Positions 18,988-28,512 of a stretch of 64,000 bases of DNA are shown one piece after another (position 1 is the first letter of the stretch; every line of letters begins with the position of its first letter). The notes below the pieces were generated by a model, which saw only the letters and a program-made list of their open reading frames with translations, ran no database searches and had not been told where the DNA came from. The translations under genes were made by a program, and so were the position numbers. The DNA lies in contig CANNCZ010000002.1 in NCBI GenBank assembly GCA_947503275.1, positions 372,001 through 436,000 of the forward strand, given 5' to 3'. This DNA comes from an uncultured Erythrobacter sp. GTDB lineage: Bacteria > Pseudomonadota > Alphaproteobacteria > Sphingomonadales > Sphingomonadaceae.

Positions 18988-19707
18988 GTGATCTTTACCA
19001 AAACCGCAAAGCTCAGAGCAGGAATTTGCGCTGTTGCCGTCGTATCGCTTGGCGCTTGTGCCTCAACCCCTGATCCGGTGATTGGCCGCTCTGTGAGTGC
19101 GCCAGTAGCCGATCTTGGTCAGTCGAATTTTAGCGTGACGCGCTCAACGACTTACCTTCTTCGCCCATCTGATCAGATTTCGATCAATGTATTTCGGGAA
19201 CCAGACTTCTCAATGGAGAACGTTCGCGTTGGTGTGGAGGGTAATGTTTCGCTGCCAATGCTGGGTTCGATCCCAGCAGCTGGCATGACAGCTGCACAGT
19301 TTGAAGCAGATGTTACCCGCCGCTTGGCTGCGGCTGGACTGCGTACACCTTTGGTTTCGGTCAATATCTCAGAGTATGCATCGCATCTCGTAACGGTTGA
19401 AGGCGCTGTGGACACACCGGGTGTCTATTCGTTCCAGCCGGGCGCTCGTCTTTCATCTGCCATTGCAATGAGTGGTGGGCCAGAGCGTACAGCGAAAACC
19501 GACCAAGTCGCCGTTTTCCGGGAAACCAGCAACGGCATCATGGTCGCCAAATTCGACTATGGTCAAGTTAGTCAAGGCACGATGCTGGACCCAATCCTTG
19601 AGCCTGGTGATCGGGTCGTAATGGGCGTCGATGGCCTGTCTGTCTTCTGGCAAGACTTCCTGCGAGCATTGCCGGCATTCGGCGTCTTCGCAAACGCGAG
19701 CATCTGA
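18988..19707 (+). CDS. Wza/GumB-like polysaccharide export lipoprotein
   Basis: Started at a GTG at 18988 that follows GGAGGGG by 5 bases, this is 239 residues with a lipoprotein signal ending VVSLGAC (Cys24). An ATG at 18976 would add four residues. A poly-export domain follows (RPSDQISINVFREPDFS, about residues 54-70), then a SLBB-type domain (VTVEGAVDTPGVYSFQPGARL). Such proteins form or line the periplasmic/outer-membrane export channel. A tyrosine autokinase follows after 7 bp. It is short for a full Wza, closer to GumB-sized export proteins. The 283 bp upstream hold no gene I can support and probably carry the promoter of this export operon. Confidence 0.9.
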   Translation: MIFTKTAKLRAGICAVAVVSLGACASTPDPVIGRSVSAPVADLGQSNFSVTRSTTYLLRPSDQISINVFREPDFSMENVRVGVEGNVSLPMLGSIPAAGMTAAQFEADVTRRLAAAGLRTPLVSVNISEYASHLVTVEGAVDTPGVYSFQPGARLSSAIAMSGGPERTAKTDQVAVFRETSNGIMVAKFDYGQVSQGTMLDPILEPGDRVVMGVDGLSVFWQDFLRALPAFGVFANASI

Positions 19708-19714
19708 TAAAAAC

Positions 19715-21934
19715 ATGAACGACCGTTCGATCATCCAGACCCCAGACCCAGCCGGCCGTGAGGTCTGGGTCGATGGCTACTTGCCGACCGGGATGGTCGA
19801 ACAGCCTGCAAAATCGTCGTCACAATTCGACACGGTTTGGCTGCGGGGTGCCTTATTCCGTCAGCGCTGGTTGATCGGCGCAACAATGCTTGCAGCCTTA
19901 CTGGTGGGTCTGGTGATCACTTTGTTGTCGACACCAATCTATCAAGCCAATGCAACCGTGCGGATTCAGCCTTGGGGCAACTTCATCGTCGAGGGGCAAG
20001 ATGTCAGCTCACCGATCAGCTCGACCAACGAAATTGCCAGCTTTATGGCGACGTTGGGGACGGTGATCCAGAGCCGGAATTTGGCCGAAGTTGTCGCTCA
20101 GGATCTTGATCTTGGCGCTCGCAACGCGCTGCTGGGACCAGATGTCGACGCGAGCCGTCCACCTCAACGCAGTGATGAAGAATGGGCACAAGACCGAACC
20201 AATATGGCGGTCTCAGTCCTGCAGGATGGCGTTTCTGCGGTTGTGCCATTTGATAGTCAGATCATTACCATCAGTTATAAATCGACTGATCCGGTCTTGG
20301 CGGCTGAAATCGTCAATGGCTATGCGCAGGCTTTCCAGCAGTCTGATACGCGCCGGAATGTTGAGAGCAACGCCTATGCACGCGAGTACTTGCTCGAGCA
20401 AATTGCGGAAGTTCGCTCGCGGCTTACCGATTCAGAGCGCTCAGCTAACGCCTATGCGCGCGCAGCGGGCATTGTGACTCCACAAACAACCGGAACAGAC
20501 GGCGAAGGCGGTGGCCCCACTATCGCAGGCGCGAACCTGTCCAGTATCAACCAAACGGTCGCAGAGGCCCGCGCCAATCGCATCGCTGCGGAGCAACGTT
20601 GGCGTTCCGTTTCTGGCATTCCAGCGGCACAACTGCCCGAAGTGCAAAATAATCCAGCGGTTCAGGGTTTGATCCAGCAAAAAGCTGAACTGACTGGTGA
20701 ACTGACCAACCTGCGTCAGCGCTACAACGAGCAGTTCCCTGAAATTGTCGATGTGAAGTCACGCATTGAGATTATTGATCAGCAAATCGCGCAGACTGGT
20801 GAAAACGTCAAAGCCGCGATCCGCAGCGAATACACAATCGCACGCAACCAAGAAGCAGCGCTTGCCAGCGAGCTATCCTCAGTAACGCAAGATGCTTTGG
20901 TTCAACAGGACGAGTCCGTTGAGTTCACCGGGCTTGAACGCGAAGCTGATGCTCTTCGGACACAGCTTACAACACTGCTAGATCGCTATAATTCGATTAG
21001 CACCGCCGCCAATGTTGAGAACGGTGCCATTACCGTTTTGGATCGCGCCGTTGTACCGAGCTCGCCTGTGTCCCCCGACCTTGCGCGCAACATGATACTA
21101 GCATTGGTGATCGGCATCGCGCTGGCGGGCGGGCTCGCTTTGGTGCGTGAGATCTTTGTTGATCAGTTCCGCCGTTCCGAAGACGTCGATGAGCGTCTTG
21201 GTATCCCTGTTCTTGGCCTGACACCGTTCGTGAAGTCAGAAGAGATTGATCGTCAAGAAGCAAACCAATTCAGTTCGTTGATGGAAGCGTATGCATCGAT
21301 CCGTTCGACGATTGATTTCAGCATCTCGCGCGATGGAGCTGTCGTTCAACTGACCAGCAGTCAAGCTTCTGAAGGTAAATCAACGACCGCGCTAATTGTC
21401 GCAGAGCTGTTCGCTCGCCTTGGTCGTCGCACGCTCTTAATCGACGGCGACCTTCGTAAGCCATCGGTGGCCAAGTTGCTCGATATTGAGCCTAAGGAAA
21501 CTGGTATTACAGAAGTCCTGCTAGGCCACTCATCGATGGATGATGCGACTATTGAAGGTGTGCACGAAAATCTGCGCATTCTCTCTGTTGCTGGAATTCC
21601 ACCAAACCCTGTCGAGTTGCTGTCTTCGAGCCATTTCCGGAACTTTATTGAGGAACAGCGGAAAGAATACTCGTTGATCTTGATCGATTCACCGCCGGTT
21701 CTGGGGCTCGCTGATGCCCCCGAAATCGCGCAGACGGTCGATGCAACCATCTTCGTGATTGAAGCCAATCGGACCAGCGTTTCGCAAGCCAAGACAGCGC
21801 TTAAACGCCTGTCGCATGTTGGGGCGAATGTGGTTGGAGCGATCCTTACCAAATATCGCGCACTGGAGGCTGGTTCCGACTACGCGTACCAGTATCAATA
21901 CCAATATTATCGCTATGGCGACGACGCGAAGTAA
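19715..21934 (+). CDS. Wzc-like polysaccharide co-polymerase / tyrosine autokinase
   Basis: 739 residues from the ATG at 19715. A cytoplasmic lead is followed by a first membrane helix (about 50-72), a long periplasmic Wzz/coiled-coil region, and a second helix (MILALVIGIALAGGLAL). The cytoplasmic BY-kinase domain has Walker A SEGKSTT near 552-558, Walker A-prime LLIDGDLRKPS, and Walker B LILIDSPP. The C-terminal tail carries an alternating tyrosine cluster (DYAYQYQYQYYRYGD), the autophosphorylation site that controls chain length and export. It is co-transcribed with the Wza-like gene and the glycosyltransferase after it. Confidence 0.93.
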   Translation: MNDRSIIQTPDPAGREVWVDGYLPTGMVEQPAKSSSQFDTVWLRGALFRQRWLIGATMLAALLVGLVITLLSTPIYQANATVRIQPWGNFIVEGQDVSSPISSTNEIASFMATLGTVIQSRNLAEVVAQDLDLGARNALLGPDVDASRPPQRSDEEWAQDRTNMAVSVLQDGVSAVVPFDSQIITISYKSTDPVLAAEIVNGYAQAFQQSDTRRNVESNAYAREYLLEQIAEVRSRLTDSERSANAYARAAGIVTPQTTGTDGEGGGPTIAGANLSSINQTVAEARANRIAAEQRWRSVSGIPAAQLPEVQNNPAVQGLIQQKAELTGELTNLRQRYNEQFPEIVDVKSRIEIIDQQIAQTGENVKAAIRSEYTIARNQEAALASELSSVTQDALVQQDESVEFTGLEREADALRTQLTTLLDRYNSISTAANVENGAITVLDRAVVPSSPVSPDLARNMILALVIGIALAGGLALVREIFVDQFRRSEDVDERLGIPVLGLTPFVKSEEIDRQEANQFSSLMEAYASIRSTIDFSISRDGAVVQLTSSQASEGKSTTALIVAELFARLGRRTLLIDGDLRKPSVAKLLDIEPKETGITEVLLGHSSMDDATIEGVHENLRILSVAGIPPNPVELLSSSHFRNFIEEQRKEYSLILIDSPPVLGLADAPEIAQTVDATIFVIEANRTSVSQAKTALKRLSHVGANVVGAILTKYRALEAGSDYAYQYQYQYYRYGDDAK

Positions 21935-21951
21935 GCGAGGGGCGACAGGCG

Positions 21952-23142
21952 ATGCAAGGGACTAGCGCGCGCAAGCCGCTTGTCCTGCACGTTTCTGGAG
22001 ATTTTCCAGACCCAATTGTCCCGGCCAAAACACCGGTAATCCGCAGCCTTCTAAGCCTGAGCGAAGATCGCTTCAATCACCATGTGGTCTCAATCAACCG
22101 AGTGTCGCCCGGAAAAACTGGTATTGCGCGGGGAATACTGTCTGCCGGGCAACTCTCAACATCTCTGCACGAGTTCGAACACGGCTCAGCGCTGACTTAT
22201 GAAGCCCCGCCGCTTGGTGTCCGTCATCGGACCAAACTCACTCAGCTTGGCGACTGGCTCGCTAATCATATCCAGGCAATGAAGCGAAGGCCCGACCTGC
22301 TTGTTGGGCACAAGCTGACTATTGAGGGGATAGTCGTGCATCGCACAGCGCAAGTGCTAGGCATTCCCTATGCTCTATCGATCCAAGGGAACACAGATAC
22401 GAAAATCCTGTCTATGCGGCGCGATTTAACTGGTCTTTTCGCTGACGTTTTTCACAAAGCCGAGGTCGTTTTTCCGTTCACCCCATGGGCATTACAGCAC
22501 CTCGAGGCGCGACTTGGCACACGCGAGGGTCCGACCCATCTATTGCCTTGCCCAACAGAGCTGGATCAAGTCACTCAGCCCTCGCGGAACGGCGATGGTT
22601 TCGTATCAGTCTTTCATCTCAAGAATTTCGAGAACAAAAGCCTTTCTGGCATGGTCCGTGCGCTACAATTACTCGCGAAACACGGTGAATCGCCTCCGCT
22701 TTCCGTTATCGGAGGTGGAACAGAGGATGAGATCTCTGCCTGCCGCGCGGTGGCCAAGGACTGTCCCAACGTCAGTTTCACCGGCGCGGTGGGCCGCGAT
22801 GCACTCAGCCAGCGACTAAACCGCGCAACTGCGTTTGTGATGCCCTCTTATCGTGAAAGCTTCGGCCTTGTCTTTATCGAGGCGCTGTTCGCAGGCATCC
22901 CCATCATCTACCCCAAAGGCACTGCGGTCGATGGATATTTCGACGATGCGCCATTTGCGTTGAGGGTTGACCCGCGTGACCCGGAAACGATCGCGCGCGC
23001 GATGGAGCAATGTCTCGATCAAGAGGCTGAGATGAAGGCCGCTTTATCTGAGTGGCAGAAATCACCAAACGCTGAGATGTTCACACGAGTAGCCATTGCC
23101 GCGACTTTTGCTGGCGGACTTGAACGCGCCTGCAAAGCTTAA
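21952..23142 (+). CDS. Glycosyltransferase family 4-like protein
   Basis: 396 residues from an ATG preceded by GAGGGGCGACAGG. The C-terminal half has the GT-B nucleotide-sugar site: FHLKNFENKSL, then VGRDALSQRLNRATAFVMPSYRESFGLVFIEALFAGIPIIYPKG, in which the ESFGLVFIEAL stretch is the EX7E region of retaining GT4 enzymes. It is the third gene of the export operon (17 bp after the autokinase) and presumably adds one sugar of the repeat unit on the cytoplasmic face. Donor and linkage are unknown. Confidence 0.88.
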   Translation: MQGTSARKPLVLHVSGDFPDPIVPAKTPVIRSLLSLSEDRFNHHVVSINRVSPGKTGIARGILSAGQLSTSLHEFEHGSALTYEAPPLGVRHRTKLTQLGDWLANHIQAMKRRPDLLVGHKLTIEGIVVHRTAQVLGIPYALSIQGNTDTKILSMRRDLTGLFADVFHKAEVVFPFTPWALQHLEARLGTREGPTHLLPCPTELDQVTQPSRNGDGFVSVFHLKNFENKSLSGMVRALQLLAKHGESPPLSVIGGGTEDEISACRAVAKDCPNVSFTGAVGRDALSQRLNRATAFVMPSYRESFGLVFIEALFAGIPIIYPKGTAVDGYFDDAPFALRVDPRDPETIARAMEQCLDQEAEMKAALSEWQKSPNAEMFTRVAIAATFAGGLERACKA

Positions 23143-23156
23143 AGTCACAAGATCTA

Positions 23157-23669
23157 TCAGTCTTTCTTAGACAGTTCGGCCTGACGTTTCTTGTAGGCTC
23201 TGCTCGCAAGTGCTGCCGCCTCGGGGTCGGTTTGACGCAGTCGATGTTCGTTCTCATCCGCCTCGATCAACCGCCCGAATTTCTCGACCTCAATCCCTTC
23301 CTTGACGATCCTTGCCGGGTTGCCAGCCACTGCGCAATGGGCTGGCACATCCTTGGTCACGACGCTTCCCGCACCGACAATTGCGCCATCGCCAATCGTG
23401 ATACCGGGCAAGATTAGGCTCTTACCACCGATGAAGCAGCGCTCACCAATTCTCGTGTGCAGATAAAGGCCGCGCGTAAAATCGTGCGTCATGATGCGCG
23501 CATCGAACGCGATGTAACTCTCGGCTCCGATGTGAATCCCCGACCGAAACGTTGTATCAAGCTTTGCTGACATAGACATACGGACGCTGGGATGAATATC
23601 GAGGCCAAGTACATTGCGCTGATACCAGCTGCGCACGCTCAATATTGTGTTCCGAATCTGAACCTTCAT
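23157..23669 (-). CDS. Hexapeptide-repeat O-acyltransferase
   Basis: 170 residues with left-handed beta-helix repeats (GIHIGAESYIAFDARIM, CFIGGKSLILPGITIGDGAIVGAGSVVTKDVPAHCAVAGNPA). MTHDFT supplies the catalytic-type histidine of maltose/galactoside-acetyltransferase-like enzymes. The C-terminal 35 residues are charged and helical. It likely acetylates a sugar of the surface polysaccharide. It converges on the glycosyltransferase gene. Confidence 0.87.
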   Translation of the reverse strand: MKVQIRNTILSVRSWYQRNVLGLDIHPSVRMSMSAKLDTTFRSGIHIGAESYIAFDARIMTHDFTRGLYLHTRIGERCFIGGKSLILPGITIGDGAIVGAGSVVTKDVPAHCAVAGNPARIVKEGIEVEKFGRLIEADENEHRLRQTDPEAAALASRAYKKRQAELSKKD

Positions 23670-23752
23670 TCTAACACCAAACAGTCCTCATGGTTTCTGT
23701 AGCAAGAAGCTTAGAACGGGCATCGTAACAAGAAACTCGCTCCGTCACATCG

Positions 23753-24562
23753 TTAGCCCAAGAAAGTGCGGCTTAGTGGCAGAATTTCACGCATGATCCA
23801 CACACCAGCGATAGAAGCAAGGAATGCCAGCAAAGCGGTGACAACCTGTTCAGGCCCGGTGATCCGATTGAAGACACCCAATGCAGCAATGTGCACCAGA
23901 TATACCCCAAACATGCAGGCGGAAACGGGTTGTAGATTCAACTGAAGCCGAGGCAGGATCAGACCCGCTAACACCGCTCCACCACCCAATAGGTAAGGCA
24001 AACTGATGCCGTCAGTTTGCCAAACCATGCAGATTGCTAACCCGAGCGCTGAGATTGTCATCCCGATTCTGGTTCGAAATGCGACGCCAAGCAGGGCTGC
24101 CGGAACAGCATGCAAAAACTGAACAATCGGTGGGTCAAAGAGGGACTGAAACTCTCGCCACCACGGAGTTGCCACAAGGAATACGAAGGCCAGAACAGCG
24201 CAAATGAGAGGCAATCGCTCACTGCGGATCTGTAAAATCGCCAAATTGACGACGAAAATGAACGGCAAGAACCAGAGATGCGTTCCATAGAAAATGGACT
24301 CGACCACGTTCATGCCTTCATGAAACGGATTGCCGTCGGCGGCGAACCGCCACCCAAGATAGAAAATCGACCAAAACGCCCACGGTAACAAAATGCGTTT
24401 TGCCATCTTGGCCGCACCACTGCTGGCAAAATATGTCGACAGGGCGGTGAATGCGATGAGGCCTGCATACCCGATGGGGCCGCCGGGCGCACCGGAATGA
24501 AAAAGGACAATCCCGAAAGCAGCGACAATTCGAACCAACTCAATATTTTGATTGCGATTCAT
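23753..24562 (-). CDS. Acyltransferase-3 family integral membrane protein
   Basis: 269 residues from the ATG at 24562; the frame is open 14 codons further. NRNQNIELVRIVAAFGIVLFHSGAPGG has the conserved N-terminal Arg and His of acyltransferase-3 proteins, and about nine hydrophobic segments follow. It is short for the family (usually about 330-400), mainly through compact loops. These proteins move acyl groups across the membrane onto surface glycans. It may work with the neighbouring deacetylase and O-acyltransferase in decorating the same polymer. Confidence 0.82.
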   Translation of the reverse strand: MNRNQNIELVRIVAAFGIVLFHSGAPGGPIGYAGLIAFTALSTYFASSGAAKMAKRILLPWAFWSIFYLGWRFAADGNPFHEGMNVVESIFYGTHLWFLPFIFVVNLAILQIRSERLPLICAVLAFVFLVATPWWREFQSLFDPPIVQFLHAVPAALLGVAFRTRIGMTISALGLAICMVWQTDGISLPYLLGGGAVLAGLILPRLQLNLQPVSACMFGVYLVHIAALGVFNRITGPEQVVTALLAFLASIAGVWIMREILPLSRTFLG

Positions 24563-24715
24563 CGCTGCCCCATTTCCTCGCCCCTTCTTGCAGCCTTTGC
24601 ACACTATGAGGCGGCAAACACCTTCATCGCGATGTGCCCTATCGTTTGTAGCCGCGTGGCATAGAGCCGCGCAATGCCTGCTCAGTGAATTGTACGCGGG
24701 CTCAGACCGGGATCC

Positions 24716-25378
24716 TTAGACCATCGACTTGATGAGAGCTCGAAGTTCGCATTTGGCTCGCTGAGTGAATGACGCCTCCTGAAAGATCATCGCTTCAAGA
24801 CTTGCAATCGGCGTATCACTTCGCACGCTGAATCTGGGTATCGGATCGCGAGCGGTTAGTCGCTCACAACCATCGCTGGAATAGATCGCGGAAAAGCCAC
24901 AAGCGCGCAGCTTGCGCAAGACACGGCCGTCATATCGACCAAAAGGCAGGCCCACTTCCGCAATTGGCCGGTCGCAGATCTGCGACAGTATCGTCTGCGC
25001 GGAGCCGACTTCCTGTTCCAATTCTTCAACACTACAGTCCGGCCAAGGGAGATGTAACATCCCATGCGAACCGATTGTAAACAAGGGGTCTGCATCCAGT
25101 TCGCGCACTTGCTGAGTGGTAAGATAGCCGGGTTCATCAAGCTTTCCTGCCAACACGAAAAACATCGCTTTGCATCCACGTTCACGCAATGCAGGCGCCG
25201 CGATCATGTAGTCACTCGCATTCCCATCATCGAAGGTGATGCCTACGGGTTGATCACTCGCCTGAACCGAATCGAGAATAGCGGCAAAGCGATCCGTGTC
25301 GATCCAATAAGGCTTCTCACCGCTTTCATAAGGCCGCGCAGCTTCGCCAATCCCATGAAAATTGAGCAGAAAAGTCAT
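24716..25378 (-). CDS. Polysaccharide deacetylase (NodB domain) family protein
   Basis: Taken from ATG 25378, eight bases past the upstream stop, this is 220 residues beginning MTFLLNFHGIG. A start at 25447 that overlaps the FemAB-like gene would add 23 residues. The NodB motifs are present: TFDDG (Asp50, Asp51), SHGMLH (His105, His109) and a C-terminal GLPFGRYDGRV. These enzymes remove N- or O-acetyl groups from polysaccharides with a divalent metal. No signal peptide is visible, so a cytoplasmic substrate such as a lipid-linked sugar is possible. Confidence 0.85.
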   Translation of the reverse strand: MTFLLNFHGIGEAARPYESGEKPYWIDTDRFAAILDSVQASDQPVGITFDDGNASDYMIAAPALRERGCKAMFFVLAGKLDEPGYLTTQQVRELDADPLFTIGSHGMLHLPWPDCSVEELEQEVGSAQTILSQICDRPIAEVGLPFGRYDGRVLRKLRACGFSAIYSSDGCERLTARDPIPRFSVRSDTPIASLEAMIFQEASFTQRAKCELRALIKSMV

Positions 25379-25386
25379 TCCCGCAG

Positions 25387-26481
25387 TCAGCCCCGCAGCT
25401 TTGAGTGGATACGTTCGGCACATTGCAAGATTGCGCCACTTGGCCATCCCGCTTGCGCCTCAATCATAGGCGGACCTATGTAGTGATGCCCTCCCATGCG
25501 CTTTTTGAATCGAAACACGTCTGGATTGTCGACCTCATCCGCGCCGCCCAAATCATACCACCGCATACCACGTTCTCTCGCATAGCGGATCACTGCCCAT
25601 TGCAACAGGAAAGAAGCGCGCAAAGCTCGTCCTTCATCATTGGTCGCGCCGAGCAAATAGACCGCCGTGATACCGCTAAACGCCCCAATATGGCCACCCA
25701 CCAGACGCCCTTTATGCCAAGCAAGATGGATGGAGAAATGCTCAGGTGCCACAGCCTTTTCAGCGACCTCAGCGAAAAAACTAGCGTCTTGTGGTGAGGT
25801 AAAGCCCTTTGATTTTGCGAGATCGGTGAGCAGGGGTTGGAATTTTCGAAAATCCTCAGGATCACTCGAATTCGTGATCTGGACATCGCCTCGCTCACCG
25901 CGCCGCAAATCGGTGCGCCATTTGCCGTTCAGGGCAGCGCGCAAAGCTTCTTCTTCGGGGCCAATATCAATCAGGAAACTTTCGTAATTGCTGCTCTCGA
26001 TTACCGAAAATCCGAACGGAACGCCATCATCCTCATCCGCCTTGAGCGGCGAATTGATCCGCAGAGTTAGGCGCTCTTTTCTCGCAAGTCTCAGGTAAAG
26101 AGCAGACAAGACTTGTGAGCGTGTTGATCGTCCAGGTTCCAACATCACCGGCCCCTGAGCAATCATAGCGATTCCCATTGGGAGCAATGGCAAATGCTTC
26201 ACCCGTACGTTAGCGAGTGCAACAGCCACGGCACCCTCTCGCACGACGAGGTAGCGGCTTTCAGCACCTGCATGTGTCGCCGCAATCGTGGCATAGGCCG
26301 GGAATTGCCTCCAACTTGCGGAAGGCGCCTTAGCCAGCAAAGCCAAGGCTTCCTCCTCGCCGATCTGTTCGACCATCAAGTCGGGGGACAGGGCCGGTTG
26401 TGCAAGCATGGGCATCGCGATAGCGGCGCTGGAAACAGATTGAAATAGTGCGCGGTCTGATTTATCGCTGCGCCGCAACAT
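25387..26481 (-). CDS. FemAB-like / GNAT-fold protein of the polysaccharide locus
   Basis: 364 residues. The C-terminal half has the FemA/FemB-type GNAT pattern: SIHLAWHKGRLVGGHIGAFSG, then LLQWAVIRYARERGMRWYDLGGADEVDNP and VFRFKKRMGGHHYIGPP. FemAB proteins transfer aminoacyl groups from tRNA to peptidoglycan precursors; relatives in exopolysaccharide/exosortase loci are uncharacterised and may aminoacylate or acylate sugars. The start is only 34 bp from the divergent glycosyltransferase start, so a later ATG (26415, 26409 or 26376) is possible. The deacetylase follows directly. Confidence 0.78.
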   Translation of the reverse strand: MLRRSDKSDRALFQSVSSAAIAMPMLAQPALSPDLMVEQIGEEEALALLAKAPSASWRQFPAYATIAATHAGAESRYLVVREGAVAVALANVRVKHLPLLPMGIAMIAQGPVMLEPGRSTRSQVLSALYLRLARKERLTLRINSPLKADEDDGVPFGFSVIESSNYESFLIDIGPEEEALRAALNGKWRTDLRRGERGDVQITNSSDPEDFRKFQPLLTDLAKSKGFTSPQDASFFAEVAEKAVAPEHFSIHLAWHKGRLVGGHIGAFSGITAVYLLGATNDEGRALRASFLLQWAVIRYARERGMRWYDLGGADEVDNPDVFRFKKRMGGHHYIGPPMIEAQAGWPSGAILQCAERIHSKLRG

Positions 26482-26515
26482 CCGCTATCGCCATTATTAT
26501 AAGAAGCGATGATCC

Positions 26516-27562
26516 ATGGCATCCGCCGCTCCCGTCACTATCGGGCAATCCAGCACCAAAATCCGTCTTCGCGATGATGTGACCACTGATGTATCAGTCG
26601 TCATCGTCAGCTATAATACTTGCGAAATGACCAAAGCGTGCGTTGCGTCGGTCATAAAGCATAAGGGCGATTTGGTTGTCGAAATCATCGCGGTCGACAA
26701 CCAGTCGAGCGATGGCAGCGCCGCCGCATTGCGCGATGCGTTCCCCGACATCACCGTCATCGACAGCCCCGCCAATGGTGGATTTGCCTACGGGAATGGG
26801 ATCGGATTTGAACAGGCGCGAGGTCGATTTGTGCTACTACTCAATCCTGACACACAGATTTATCCGGGAGGGCTTGAGGCTTGCGTTGAATATATGGACG
26901 CCAATCCCAAAACCGGAATTATGGGACCCCGCGTACTGCTTGAGGATGGAACCCAGCAATCTAGCATGATGCGTTTTTTAGGCCTTACTCAATTCTTCTT
27001 TATCATCTTTCTCCCCAGCCTATGGCTACGCAACACATCATGGTTTGGCGACCTTCGTTACGCGCGGCTGTCGCGTGATGAGGTGAATGCCGTTGATGCG
27101 GTTTCTGGATGTTTCATGTTTGCGAGACGCAAGGTGATCCAAGACGTTGGCGGTCTCGACACCCGCTTCTTCATGTATGGTGAGGAGGCAGAATGGTGTT
27201 CCCGCGTTCGGCGCGCAGGATGGGATATCGTCTATAATCCAGCGATCGAAATCCTTCACCATGGCGCAGCGAGTACGGCGCATATGAGCGAATGGAAGGC
27301 GGTCGAAATGACGCGTGGCCATATCCTCTTCTTGCGCTTTACCCGCGGGCCCTTTGTCGCATGGCTGGGAACACTACTGATGGCTTTGCGAGATCTCGTG
27401 CGAGCGCCTTTTCATATACTTCTGGCAATCACAAAGGGTTTTCGCCTGCCGCAAAACAGCAAGGCGTGGTGGGCGCGGCTAAGGTTTGAATTGGGTGCGC
27501 TGTTCAAGCTTCCTAAGGGGCAAACCGTTGTACTGCCTCATCCAGACAAAGTACGAAAATGA
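26516..27562 (+). CDS. Glycosyltransferase family 2 (rhamnosyltransferase-like)
   Basis: 348 residues. DVSVVIVSYNTCEMTKAC starts the GT-A domain near residue 26, VDNQSSDGSAAALRDAFP follows, and the metal/nucleotide site lies in LLLNPDTQIYPGG. GGLDTRFFMYGEEAEWCSRVRRAGWDIVY is typical of WbbL-like rhamnosyltransferases. The C terminus has one or two hydrophobic stretches. The dTDP-rhamnose genes at 38.2-41.5 kb make rhamnose a plausible donor sugar. It is coupled (ATGA) to the sulfotransferase gene. Confidence 0.88.
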   Translation: MASAAPVTIGQSSTKIRLRDDVTTDVSVVIVSYNTCEMTKACVASVIKHKGDLVVEIIAVDNQSSDGSAAALRDAFPDITVIDSPANGGFAYGNGIGFEQARGRFVLLLNPDTQIYPGGLEACVEYMDANPKTGIMGPRVLLEDGTQQSSMMRFLGLTQFFFIIFLPSLWLRNTSWFGDLRYARLSRDEVNAVDAVSGCFMFARRKVIQDVGGLDTRFFMYGEEAEWCSRVRRAGWDIVYNPAIEILHHGAASTAHMSEWKAVEMTRGHILFLRFTRGPFVAWLGTLLMALRDLVRAPFHILLAITKGFRLPQNSKAWWARLRFELGALFKLPKGQTVVLPHPDKVRK

Positions 27563-28512
27563 AGAGGCTCGCGATTTCATCCATTCGCGCGGCCGGGCAT
27601 GCCGTGTTGTGGCCGCTTGAACAAAGCATGTTGAGCAAGGCGGACACAGCACCGCCCCCTGTCTTCATCATCGGCGCGCCGCGATCGGGCACCTCTCTGC
27701 TTTATGAGTTAATGATCACGCGGTTTCGCTTTGCCTACATGTCGAATGCAGCGCACAGGTTTTACAAAACGCCGCTTGCCGCCAGCCGCATCTTCGCAAA
27801 GCCAATCGACGAGTGGCAGGGTAATTTTACCAGCAGCTATGGTCATATCGACGGATGGGGTGCACCCAATGAGGGTGGGTGGATTTGGCAACGCTGGCTA
27901 GCCGACGGTGACTGGCGCGACGGAGCGAATTTCCCAGAAACTTCAGCCATCGAATTGCGGTGTTTGTTGGCTGGGTTTTCGCATCTTGCCAACGCACCAT
28001 TCCTCAACAAGAATGTGATGCATTCGAACCGCTTGCGATTGATGCACCGCATTTGGCCCGACGCACTTTTTGTTGAGGTGCGCAGAGACGCGCTTGATAA
28101 TGCGCGCTCGATCATACGGGCTGAGCGCGCAGAAGGTGGTCCGAAAAAGCACAGCGATGAATGGTGGTCAGTCCGCCCGCGCTTGGCCAAGCTTTACGCC
28201 GGAAAACCAGATAGTCAGCGCGCCGCAGCCCAAGTGGTCGGCGTTACTCAAGATATAGCAGAGGATATCGCGGAGATAGGGGCAAACCGGTTGCTCTCCG
28301 TTGACTATCTCGACATGTGCCGCAATCCCGGCGCCGTGTTGACCCAAATCGCGCAGTTTTTAGTATCGAATGGTGCAGCAGTGGAGGATCGCGGCACAGT
28401 GCCTAATGCATTCCCTGTGCGCCCATCAAAACCGCTAGACCATGCAGATGAGGCAGAAGTAACTGCAACACTTGGTGTGCTGATGCAAAACGAGACAAAG
28501 GCCAAGCCATGA
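27559..28512 (+). CDS. Sulfotransferase family protein
   Basis: 317 residues. The PAPS 5'-phosphosulfate loop is PRSGTSLL (residues 41-48) after VFIIGA. The 3'-phosphate-binding region is probably LFVEVRRDALDNARSII. It probably sulfates a hydroxyl of the surface polysaccharide or its lipid-linked precursor. It sits between a glycosyltransferase and a methyltransferase with four-base overlaps on both sides, so the three are translated as a unit. Confidence 0.85.
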   Translation: MKRLAISSIRAAGHAVLWPLEQSMLSKADTAPPPVFIIGAPRSGTSLLYELMITRFRFAYMSNAAHRFYKTPLAASRIFAKPIDEWQGNFTSSYGHIDGWGAPNEGGWIWQRWLADGDWRDGANFPETSAIELRCLLAGFSHLANAPFLNKNVMHSNRLRLMHRIWPDALFVEVRRDALDNARSIIRAERAEGGPKKHSDEWWSVRPRLAKLYAGKPDSQRAAAQVVGVTQDIAEDIAEIGANRLLSVDYLDMCRNPGAVLTQIAQFLVSNGAAVEDRGTVPNAFPVRPSKPLDHADEAEVTATLGVLMQNETKAKP

